Assembly: GCF_030052815.1 (NCBI RefSeq)
Contig: NC_079501.1
Span: 98,658,190 to 98,722,189, forward strand
Reading direction: 5' to 3'
Origin: Hevea brasiliensis
Taxonomy: Eukaryota > Streptophyta > Magnoliopsida > Malpighiales > Euphorbiaceae
Length of the DNA: 64,000 nucleotides
Below, one piece after another: positions 50,458 to 61,094 of the stretch. The first letter of the stretch is position 1; each line of letters opens with the position of its first letter. The notes under the pieces are model-generated. The model was given only the letters and a program-made list of their open reading frames with translations. It searched no databases and was not told where the DNA came from. The translations under genes and the position numbers were made by a program.

Positions 50458-53400
50458 TGTAACACCCCTCACTCGACTATAGTGTAGCCGAGCAAGGCGT
50501 GCTACATTCGGTGTTGGAGCACCCTATCTTATCTTACTTTATTATTTTAGAAATTTTGAATTTGTTTAATTTAATATCAATTATTTCTCTATGGAGAAAC
50601 CAACGGAGTTTTCCCTATTTTATTATCAGTTGACGTATTTCACTATTCACCTGCTTGAAATTTTCAATAATATTTTATAATAAAAATCTCATCAATTATT
50701 TTTATAACCATCTCATAATTCAAATCTCATTCATATATCTCAATTTCATATTCATTTCCATGCATTTCCATTCATGCACAATTTATATATATAAATTCTC
50801 AAGTTTCATTGATTTACAGACTAATTACATAAATTCATAATTTACATGATCTACAAATTAATTACAGTTCCATAATCTATATTTCAACATACAATTCATA
50901 ATTTACATTACAAATAATAACTAATTATAATGTAAAAAATACATAATATGATCTATATGGGCCATATCTACATGTATTGCTGAGAAGGTGACAACCTTGA
51001 ACACTCTGCAGATCAGAACTCCAAAATCTCTGTTTAGTATTTGTTGGGCTTTAACTTTAGTACCTGCGCGAGGAAACAAATCCATCGCTCTAAGCATTGC
51101 TACTTAGTGGTGTAATAATATAACAAGAAATAATGTATACAAATAAAAATAATTGGAACATATTTTCTATACTCAAGAATTTTACTGGGTTCATATGAAA
51201 TTTGTCATATAGTATATTTTTCATTATTTATGTTGCTCTCTAGAATCTCTTTGTCATAAGTTTACTATAATTATTTATATAATATACAAATAAATCTAAA
51301 ATTTATACTTATACTTATATTCTTATGAAAATCACATTTGTAATGTTATTTAAGTTATAATTCTTCTACTAGTTTTTTTATCACTTTCTTGATACTTTCT
51401 AAGTTGTTTACAATCATTTCGTAATATTTAAAATTTTTAGAACTAATTTAATTTACTTCAGATCATTCTAAGGAATAAATTTTTGGAGCTGATCTAATTT
51501 ATTTGAGAACTTCTTCTCATTTATTTACTTTCTAGCATTTTTATTTGCTAATATTCGTAACTTATTTTAATAAATTAGACTGCCCAAGTAACCTACGACA
51601 GGCTGACTAAACTGGATAACGGGTCGTTAACACTGGACACCGCGGTGCCTCGAGCCGTCATACCATGGGATGCAGAACGTCAACCACGTATGCAGTCAGT
51701 ATGGCTAAAAAGCCATGATATCATATAATCAGACATTAAGCCATGAGTGCAGGCATAAAGCCATGAATACGGGCATAAAGCCTTTGCGCAGTACTGCTAA
51801 AACAATACCCTATTGGCATGCCAAACTATCCAATCTGACACACATGTCTAGACAATACAAGGGCACATAATATCATTAAATATTAATATATTGTGTTTTA
51901 TGACTTCATTATTTCATAATAATTTTCAATCATAATGTATTCAATTATTTGATCTTATATATGATCACAATTCACATTAATTATCCTTTTATATCATTGT
52001 ACTCAAAGTACTTTTCCTTTCTACAATAATGAGAACTAATGTCTCATTCATACATTAATATGGTTCATTTATTCATTCATTATATTATTCATATTGATCA
52101 CAATTCAAAACAATGGTTCACATGTACCATTGTATTCAAAACATTTTTCCTTTCTCATTTATACATTTTATGAATTCTATTTGTGATGGGCATAGAAGCC
52201 CTAACTACCTATTCACATCAATTAGGTGACTTACTTTTCATGTTTCAAGCAATCCATGAACATTTCATGGATTTCAAATTTATGGCCTTAATTTCCCTTT
52301 AACAATATAGTTCTTACTCTTTGTGTCTTTATATTACTATTCACATTACTATTCACTCAAATTATTGACTTTTTAATACATAATAAATTTATTGAGCCTA
52401 AGTTCACCAAGATACCACATTTTGCATTCTAAAGTTGTTGGTATTGGTTGCCAATACCATTTCAAAGCTTATCTTATGTTATTCAAAATTTTCAGATTTC
52501 ATACCCTAGGTTTACTATTTCATTGGTCATTTGTACAGTAGGAATTTGATAAAATTGTCTTCATAAAAGTTGTTTCTTATTGTGTCTAGTTACATTTCTT
52601 TTTTTGAATCACTCCATTTGGAGTTTTGTAACTCAAGTTATGGTCATTTTACCATAACTGGCCGGATTGACCTGTACCCAGAATTTCTGGGCAATTTGGT
52701 TATGCCAGATTTGGTGACCTAAGTTTGGTTGGTTATTTGACTAGGTTATGTTAGAATTTGGATTTGTGTTCTTCATGAAAGTTGTAGGACTATGTCTCAA
52801 CTTTCTTCTGGTAAAATTTCAGATCAATTAAACTTTTCTACACTGAGTTATGACCATTTGAACAAACACTGTTCATTTGGTCATTTTTCAGGGACAGCAT
52901 GTTGGTCACCCGGATTAGGGTAATTTTTAGGTCAACTTAGTTTGGTTTTCTGAGCAGGGTTTCTTCACCAAAGTTGTGCCATTATGTCTTATAAAACTTT
53001 TTCCATTGGTTTCATTGCATTTGGATTTTTATAGACCAAGTTATGGCCATTTTGCCAAAACTAGTCGGGTGAGCTTTAGTCCAGGAAATCTGGGCAGAAT
53101 GATTTTGGTCAGTTTGATGACCCCACTTGGGCCAGCAATTTCATTTGGTTAGAGGCATTTCTGGGCTTGGTGTTCTTAATGAAAGTTGTAGTTCTATGCC
53201 TAATCTTTCTAATGACATAAAAATCAGGTCATTTGGACCTGTCTAGAGGAAGTTATGGCCAAATGAACATATACTATTTATTTGGTCAATTTTCTGGGTT
53301 CAGTGTTTGGATTTCCGGATTGAGACAGTAAATTGGTCAAGATTTGGACAGAATTTGGGCATGGTTTCTTCATGAAAAATGGGGTATTTTATCCTAGGTT

Positions 53401-54045
53401 TCATCTCCAATTGGCCTCATACCAATTAGAGCAACACAACTCCAGTTATAGCTCAAATAATACATTGGACTTAAAGGTCCGAATTTCCTGCATAAGAATC
53501 AATACTCCCAAATTCAATTCTCCCAACTCCACAAACTTCATTTGACATATTTAGCACTTCTAATGGTCATTAAATCATCTCAACATCATCAAATTCAAGA
53601 CACACATTAATTTCCCCAAAGTTAGGTCAAAAACCCTAACTCACATTCCTCAATTCATATAAACACAAGCCAAACAATTTGTTCATCACAATTACTCATC
53701 AATATCACTAATCAACACAAATAATTTCATCAAAACCATCAAACCATAACTCTTATCATGGCTGCTGAAATTTAGTAATTTCCTATCCCTATGAATTTCT
53801 TTTAATTTCATATCAATCTAACTTAATTTAGCAAGCTTTTCATGCTTAGAAGAGAAATAAAAATGAATTAGCGCACTAACCTCAAATAGCAAGATTCTAG
53901 GTCTTCTAATTCTTCAACTCCTCCTCTTCTTTTTGCCTCTAGTCACTTTAGCTAGGTTAGATATCAAGTTTTTGTGTTTGGAGGTTGGGAAAATATGGAA
54001 GATTTTGAAGGGAAAATGAAGCTTAAAGATACATCAATGGAGGAA

Positions 54046-54115
<70 letters not shown>

Positions 54116-54791
54116 GGATCGATTTATTTGAAGAAGAAGCTGCTGTTTTATTTTTTTTTTGTGTCATTTATCCTCTTTTAATAGTTAATTAAGCGGTGAT
54201 TAAATGTGATTGGTGGAATTTTTTTAAATGACATCATGATGATGTCATAATTGGCATTTTCTTTTATTTTCTTTTCTTTTCTTCTCTACTCATTTTTAAT
54301 TTAATTTTTAGCAATATTTATTCATATTTTATGTCATAATAATTATTTACTTAACTGGACAAGTCGGCCAAAATTCATCTCTGAAGATGAAATGACCAAA
54401 ATGCCATCCGTTTGGCTTAACAGACTAAAATTGTCTGTATCGATTGAAAAATTTTTCTAAACCTTTTCTTGGCATTCTAATGTCATAGAAACCTCAATGA
54501 CTCTTCTCTGGAGTCTCAAAAATTATTTCATAAATTTTCTCCTGAGTCCGGGTCAGAATCGTCTTTACCGATACTTCCCAAGATTTGCTACCCATCGCTA
54601 GGGCACCGGCTCATTTAACTTAGTTGTATTTTATTTCTAAAATTTTTCCTTAATTTTTCTTATACTTATTTGAGTTGTTTATGACTCTTCACTCTAGTCT
54701 AAATATTTTTTCCAGACGTTCTAGCTGTCCAGACCGATACTGGTCCCTGGAACAGTAGAATGTGCGGAATTGCTATAGTGAGGGTGTTACA
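50458..54791 (-). repeat. 3' LTR of the F3 element (4.3 kb)
   Basis: It begins on the minus strand TGTAACACCCTCACTATAGC and ends GAGTGAGGGGTGTTACA. The start (CTACTGTTCCAGGGACCAGT) resembles that of the F2 LTRs, so F2 and F3 are related families. The interior at 52600-53400 has four degenerate units of about 200 bp. No coding frame of note; the frame through 53974-54192 is a TC microsatellite shadow. Confidence 0.85.
54048..54113. repeat. (CT)n microsatellite inside the F3 LTR
   Basis: About 33 uninterrupted CT units. Confidence 0.95.
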
Positions 54792-54804
54792 ATTCTTCCT
54801 CTCT
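54792..54804 (-). promoter_or_regulatory. Polypurine tract of the F3 element
   Basis: AGAGAGGAAGAAT on the minus strand just before the 3' LTR, preceded by AAATTTCGAGGACGAAATTT. That segment is the usual pre-PPT motif of these gypsy families and is also seen in the F2 element near 62951. Confidence 0.8.
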
Positions 54805-55130
54805 AACAAAAATTTCGTCCTCGAAATTTACCTGACATAAGCAATCGACGAACTGCTACCTCCTTACTTCTACACCTTTCTGTGTTATCATACTTCACTT
54901 TCTCCTTAGTCTCAATCCTATCCTCAAACAGTTTTGTACTCATCTTTTTTCATCTTAAATACGGTCTCCTTCTCATCTCCATTCGCTATCTCATTGTCTC
55001 TTCACTCTCTTATTCCATACCTTAACCTAAAATAAATGGGAAATATAGATCTGCAATAGTGTCACCTCGACTCTTATGAATGCAATGCATGATATGCAGT
55101 CTATCTAGGTCCAGAAACGCCTAAACCGCA

Positions 55131-55142
55131 CTCTGATACCAA
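55131..55142 (-). promoter_or_regulatory. Primer binding site of the F3 element
   Basis: TTGGTATCAGAG on the minus strand, four bases after the 5' LTR end, matches the initiator-Met tRNA PBS consensus. Confidence 0.85.
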
Positions 55143-55146
55143 TAAA

Positions 55147-55672
55147 TGTAACACCCCTCATCCGACTATAGTGTAGCCGAGTAAGGCGTGCTACATTCGG
55201 TGCCGGAGCACCCTATCTTATCTTACTTTATTATTTTAGAAATTTTGAATTCGTTTAATTTAATATCAATTATTTCTCTATGGAGAAACCAGCGGAGTTT
55301 CCCCTATTTTATTATCAGTTGAAGTATTTTACTATTCACCTGCTTGAAATTTTCAATAATATTTTACAATAAAAATCTCATCAATTATTTTCATAACCAT
55401 CTCATAATTCACATCTCATTCATATATCTCAATTTCATATTCATTTCCATGCATTTCCATTCATGCACAATTTATATATATAAATTCTTAAGTTTTATTA
55501 ATTTACATGATTTACAGACATATTACATAAATTCATAATTTACATGATCTACAAATTAATTACAGTTTCATAATCTATATTTCAACATATTCATAGTTTA
55601 CATTATAAATAATAACTAATTATAATGTACAAAATACATAATATGATCTATATGGGCCCTATCTATATGCAT
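55147..55672 (-). repeat. Partial 5' LTR of the F3 element
   Basis: Plus-strand TGTAACACCCCTCATCCGAC onward matches 50458-50983 closely. It is cut at 55672 by insertion of the F2 element; the five bases TGCAT (55668-55672) are the likely target duplication. The remaining roughly 3.8 kb should lie past the window end. Confidence 0.85.
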
Positions 55673-58600
55673 TGTAACACCCTATGTTCGGTAGTGCGTT
55701 CTACTGTTCCAGTGACCAGTGTTGTCCGGACAGCTAGGATGCCTAGAACTACACTTCGATATGAGTGAGGAGACATAAAATAATGAAATACAAGAAAAGA
55801 AAATACAAGAAAAACAAAGGAAAAATAATAGTAAAGAAATGAAACCAAGTTAAGCGAGCCGAGAACCCTAGCGATGGGTGACCGCACTGGGAAGTCACGG
55901 CGTGGACCGTTGACTAGCCCTGGACCGCGGGGAACCCTGGAAAATATTTTTAAGACTTAAATAGACCCCTATTGAAGTATAAATATCATTAGAAATATTA
56001 AATAAAAATTAAATAATTAGTACAAAGAAAAGTGAGAAATCGAAAAATGGACAAAACCCGGTGTTACCAAAAAATCGGGAATACAACCCGAACAGGGGCA
56101 TTGTGGTCATTTGACATCCCGAATTATCTTTTGACCTAAATGTCCATTAAAAATACATGATATTACACTTGGAAAATATAATGAAAAATTAAATTAGGGG
56201 TACCTAATGTAAATAGCCAAAAGTGGAGTGAAATTTGGGTAATTAGCACTTAAATAATATTAAATCAATTTCTTATGTGAGTGGACCACTAAGGGATTAT
56301 AATATGCATTAAGTGGGCAGATTACTCTACTAAAACTTCATCTTCAACCTTTGAAGACCACCATTGCCGTAAAGAAAGCCTTAGAAACCACCATTGTTGT
56401 CCCATTTGTGAGCTTCATTTATCCATGATCCAAGCTTCAAGTGGTTAGGGTTTCTTCACTAAAAGTAACCACCACACCTTGGGAAGCATTTAGGGAGTGA
56501 GAAAGGTAAGTTTTGATGAGTTTTTAAGAAGCTTCAAAATAGGTAAGTTTGTGTTTTTGAATGTTGCTTTGTTAAAGTTTGTAAGCATGTTCTGGGTGTT
56601 TGATTTATGAAGAAATTTTTGAGTTTTGATGTTGAATGGGAATGTGTACTTTTATTAGCCATGGAAGCACCTTGAAGGCAGTTTATTTGTGCTTGTAAAT
56701 GGTGAATTAAATGATTGATTAAATGTATATTGTGTAGGAAATTGTTTGGGTGATGTATACTTAGTATATGTAAATATAAAATAAAATTTAAAGCTTGGAA
56801 AGTAATGGAATGTAAGTGTACCATTGTGGCAGTTTGCTAACTCTTGAGGAATGCTGGAATTCATGCTTGGTTTATGGAATAATGATGTTAAAATGTGTTG
56901 GTTGTTATGGCATTTTGAGTGCATGTATGATGGTGTGAAGTTGGATATGTAAATGAGCATGAATTGGTGATTGAATTGTTGTAAATTGAGTTGGACAAAT
57001 TCTGCACTTATTGGTGCACATTGAATGTAATTGTAAGCTGCCAAAATGACCTATAAAATGTTGTAAATTATGTTTAGGTTGTGGTACAACCAGAATTGGG
57101 TTGAATGTTAAGTTTGGTGAGTATTAAAAATGATGCTTGATGTGTATGCAAGAATTGCAATAAGGCAGTTTGAGTTTTAGGCCTATAACTTTAATTGTGT
57201 GGCTCTAATTGGTATGAGACCAATTGGAGGTGAAACTAGGCACAAAATGTGCCAACTTTCATGAAGGAAGCTTGCCAAAATTCTGCTTACAAGGTAGCTT
57301 TAAAAATGACCAAATCCGGATTAAGTGCAAGTAAGGCCTAAAAATTGACCATTTGGGCAGCAGTTAGTGTTTAGGCCATAACTCATTCAAAACAGGTCCA
57401 ATTGACCTGAAATTTTAACCATGAATAGTTAAGACCCATATCTACAAGTCTTATGAAGACACAAAAGCCCAGAAATGACCATAAGCAAGTCAAACAGCTT
57501 GCACAAGTTCAGGTCCAAAAACTGGCGAACCTAAAATGACCTAAAGTGACCTAAAATGATCAATTTTGGTGCAATTTGACCAGCAATAGTAAAATGACCA
57601 TAACCTGGTCTACATAACGCAGAATGACCTGAAATTTTACACCACGTTCCATAAGACATAGATCTACAAGTTTTTATTTTTGACCGAAACCCGAAAACCG
57701 AGGGAACTAGGTCGTTTGGCTAGGTCAAACTAGTATCCCGGAATCCAGCAAATTGCAAGAAAATGCAGTATACACGGAAATGAACTTGGTAACATGTACC
57801 GACCCTAAAAGACTATTGAATGTGACAAATTAGTAACATTAAAACCTAATTTACCTAAAACGCATCGAGGGTCGATATATTAGGTTGATTAAGCAAATAA
57901 TAGCATTCAGTGAATTACTTATCAAACATTATCGTTAGAGACAGTTTAATTTAGTACTGAAACACTTCAAATTGTGTTTCTCAGTTAGCAAAGACTCAGG
58001 AAAAGGGAAGGAAACACTGAGTCAAGACCAGGAGACAGTTATCAGAGGTTTGTGCACAACAACTATTTCTTTTGAATTTTTCAATTGAAATGAATTATGA
58101 CTATTTGTACATTATTGTTTTAAATTGTGGAAATGTGTTTGAATGGATATTTATCGCTTGAAAAGCACTGTAAATGGTTTGAAATTGTGAGAAATTGTTT
58201 GAATGATATTGATAGATATTGATTGAAAAGCATTGGAAATGGTTTGAAACCACAGCTATCATGTATATTGATTGTATTCTTCGCTAGCTTGTCTAGTGGG
58301 ACGAATTGAATTCCCTCTCTGGCTGAAGTGTTGAGGTGTGTGCCTGTTGAGGACGAATTGAATGAGTACTCATATTTTTGCTAGCTAGCTATGTTATTCC
58401 TCATTGGTCATTGACTTTTGGGACGAATTGAACTTTGGAACATGATTAAGCTGTGTGTGATTTATTGATATGTATTGTGAGATTGTGAAATGAATTTAAA
58501 CTCTTATTGACATACACTGTTTTTTGAATTCAACCATGATCTGACTTATTGAAATTATTGTGATATTGAGAAATGGAGTTTAAATTCTTGTTGACATTTA

Positions 58601-58850
58601 CTGTCTTGAATTTAACTATGGTTTTAAGTATCCACTATTTATATAATTTGTGAATTGTGATTTAAAGTTGTATTTGGTTAATGTTGTGCACCACTGAGAC
58701 ATTGTCTCAGCGATAGCTTTTCATTGCCGCAGTAGACAGATGCAGTGGCAGCAGATTAGACTGCTAGTACATCCAGCGAGAGATTATCGAGTATAACGAG
58801 TATACCACATTTTGCATTTTGTACTGTAATGTATAACCACTGTATGTATA
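55673..58850 (+). repeat. Truncated 5' LTR of the F2 element
   Basis: Starts TGTAACACCCTATGTTCGG and runs at least 3.1 kb. Its 3' end is missing: compared with the solo LTR at 21265-24759, several hundred bases after the CAGCGATAGCTT...GCCGCAG block (about 58710-58733) are replaced. The junction near 58850 contains repeated ATAGGCACAAAGCC units, so its exact place is uncertain. Confidence 0.8.
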
Positions 58851-61093
58851 GGCACAAAGCCAAATAGGCACAAAGCAGCTAACAAGCTGTAATGACAATA
58901 GGCACAAAGCCAAATATCAACACAATGTCAGAATGGCTAAAAGCCATGAAATCACAGAATGGCATAATGCCATGTGCAGTACTGTTAACTGAACCCTATT
59001 GGCATGCCAAACTATCCAAACCAATCTTGTTAGGTATACTAGGGTATTTGATACTTTTGAATTTTGTAATTTTTGAATTTCAAGCTTTAGTGTTACTATT
59101 CACTTCATTAGTCAACAAAAATGTTGACTTTTACATAGAAAATAGGTACATTGGTTTTAACACTCCCAACATACCACATTTTGCATTCAAAACTTGTTGG
59201 CATTAATCACCAATACCATTTATAAGCTTAAAACTGATGGGGCAGAATTTTCAGTTTTTATATCCTAACTTTACTGTTCCATTAGTTACTGTTGCAGTGA
59301 GAATTTGAGAAAATGATAAACATGAAAGTTGTTCCTTATTTTGTCTAGTTGAATTTATTTTATTGAATCACTCCATTTGGAGTTTTGTAGCTCAAGTTAT
59401 GGTCCAAAAGCCACAACTGGCCGGATTGAAAAATTTCAGAACTGACCTTATCTATAGTGCAGTGAACAGTGACTGCAACTGCCTTGTTGGATAGGTTCTG
59501 TTCATAATTTGGGGTAGGTTTCTTCATGAAAGTTGTTGGTCTATATCTTAACTTGTTGCTGTAAAAATTTCAGGTCAATTGGGGCATTCTACAATGAGTT
59601 ATGGCCAAATGAACAATTACTGTTCATTTAGTCATTCTACAGAATCTGGTTGCAGGACATCCGGATCGGGGTAAGTTTTTGGTCCACTTGCTTTGGTCTT
59701 TTGGGCATGGTTTCTTCACCAAAATTGTGCCATTATGTGTCTAGTTTCATGTCCAAGTGGCCAAACACCAATTGAACCTACACAGCCCAAGTTATGGCTG
59801 TCCAAACAGGCTGGACTCACAGCCACACCTGCTGCTCTCACTAGGCAGCATACCAAATCAGTTTGTAATGCTATAATTCACTCCAAATTATGGTCAACTT
59901 ACCTCAAATGGTCATTAATTGACCATTAAAATGTTCATTCACCATTACATAAGCAAAGTCCAAATTTCTCTCTAAAACCCTAGCTCAATTTCAAGGTTCA
60001 CACAACACATGTCATTTAGGCATACTAATCCATTTCAACTTTATATCTACACATCAACACCATTTCTAAGCCATTTTAAATCCATAAAAACCATCAACTT
60101 TATCCCTTCCTTAGGGCTGCCAAATTCCATGGTGTACATACACATAAGTTTTATTTCATTTAATTTACAATTTCATACTCATTTTAAGTCCCTAACATGG
60201 AATAAAGAGAGAAATATGTATAAATAAGCACTAACATTAGTAGGGCAGAATTTTCCCTTGTAAATTCCTCACTTTCTTTTGTTTTCTTGGCTGCCAAACA
60301 CTCTAGCAAGGTTGGGTGACAAATTTTAGTGAAGGGACCTAAGGGTTTTGGGGTAAGAATAGAGAGAAATTCAAGCTAGAAGGAAAAAAGGAAATGGAGG
60401 CTTCCATGGCTATGGTGGACGGGAATTGAGGGAAAAGGGTTCAGTTTTTTCACTTCAATTTTCTGCCCATTTGACTCATTTTAATTGGTTTATGGACATG
60501 TGTCACAAGGTGATTGGGTGAGAGTGCTTAGTGACATAAGCATGAGGTCAAAATTGTAATTTTCATTCATTTCTTTTTCTTTTCTTTGCTACTCATTTTC
60601 AATTCAATTTTTAGCAATATTTATTCACATTTTATGTCATAATAATTATTTACTTAACTGGACAAGTCGGCCAAAAATCGCCTCTGAAGGCGAAATGACC
60701 AAAATGCCCTCCGTTTGGCTTAACGGGTCAAAATTGTCTATACCGGTTGAAAAATTTTTCTAAATATTTTCTTAGCATTCTAATGCCATAGGAACCTCAA
60801 TGACCCTTCTCTGGAGTCCCAAAAATTATTTTATGAATTTTTCCTAGGGTTTAGGGCTCCTAGTTGTGAGAACCGCAACTTCTCACTAGGTTACCCATCG
60901 CTAGGGCACCGGCTCATTTAACTTGGTTGTATTTTATTTCTAAAATTTTTCCTAAATTTTTCTTATTAATATTTGAGTTAATTATAGTTCCTCACTTTAG
61001 TTTAAATATTTTTCCGGATGTTCTAGCTGTCCGGACCGACACTGGTCACTGGAACAGTAGAATGTACGGAGTTGCTACAGGGAGGGTGTTACA
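58850..61093 (-). mobile_element. F3-related LTR fragment, minus orientation
   Basis: The minus strand begins at 61093 with TGTAACACCCTCCCTGTAGC, an intact LTR start like that at 54791. It aligns with the 3' LTR at 50458-54791 in order: the AACTGGACAAGTCGGCC block (60656-60672), the 200-bp units (59390-59800) and CCCTATTGGCATGCCAAACT (58993-59012). The far end is lost. It sits directly against RT/RNase H coding sequence at 61094. Confidence 0.75.
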
Positions 61094-61094
61094 G

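Larger units (their letters stand above)
54792..55146 (-). other. 355-bp interior of the F3 element, non-coding
   Basis: Read on the minus strand it starts with the PBS and ends with the PPT. No frame longer than about 50 residues and no Gag, protease, RT or integrase motif. It looks like 5' leader joined to the last bases of a normal interior. Confidence 0.8.
50458..55672 (-). mobile_element. Non-coding LTR retrotransposon with giant LTRs and a 355-bp interior (family F3)
   Basis: On the minus strand the order is 5' LTR (from beyond the window to 55147, only its last 526 bp continuous here), PBS (55142-55131), a 355-bp interior, polypurine tract (54804-54792) and 3' LTR (54791-50458, 4334 bp). 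The two LTR copies agree over the 526 bp they share, with about 4% differences by eye plus one small indel. The 5' LTR is interrupted at 55673 by the F2 element. No gag or pol is encoded. The 5 bases outside the 3' LTR are GATTA (50453-50457), so the far end should show GATTA. It depends on other elements for proteins, if it ever moved in this form. Confidence 0.85.

Noticed and set aside
53964..54192. Open frames of Ser-Leu (plus) and Arg-Glu (minus) repeats
   Set aside because: They are translations of the CT microsatellite at 54048-54113 inside an LTR, not genes.
55663..55887. Minus-strand frame starting MRSPIARVLGSL, repeated at 63205-62933
   Set aside because: It occurs twice only because both are copies of the same LTR; no domain and no reason to expect translation.
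56534..57044. Two overlapping minus-strand frames of 96 and 129 residues
   Set aside because: They lie antisense inside the F2 LTR, have biased His/Thr/Asn/Phe composition and no recognisable domain.
58892..59929. Plus-strand frames of 104 and 78 residues
   Set aside because: They lie antisense in an F3-type LTR fragment; no domain.
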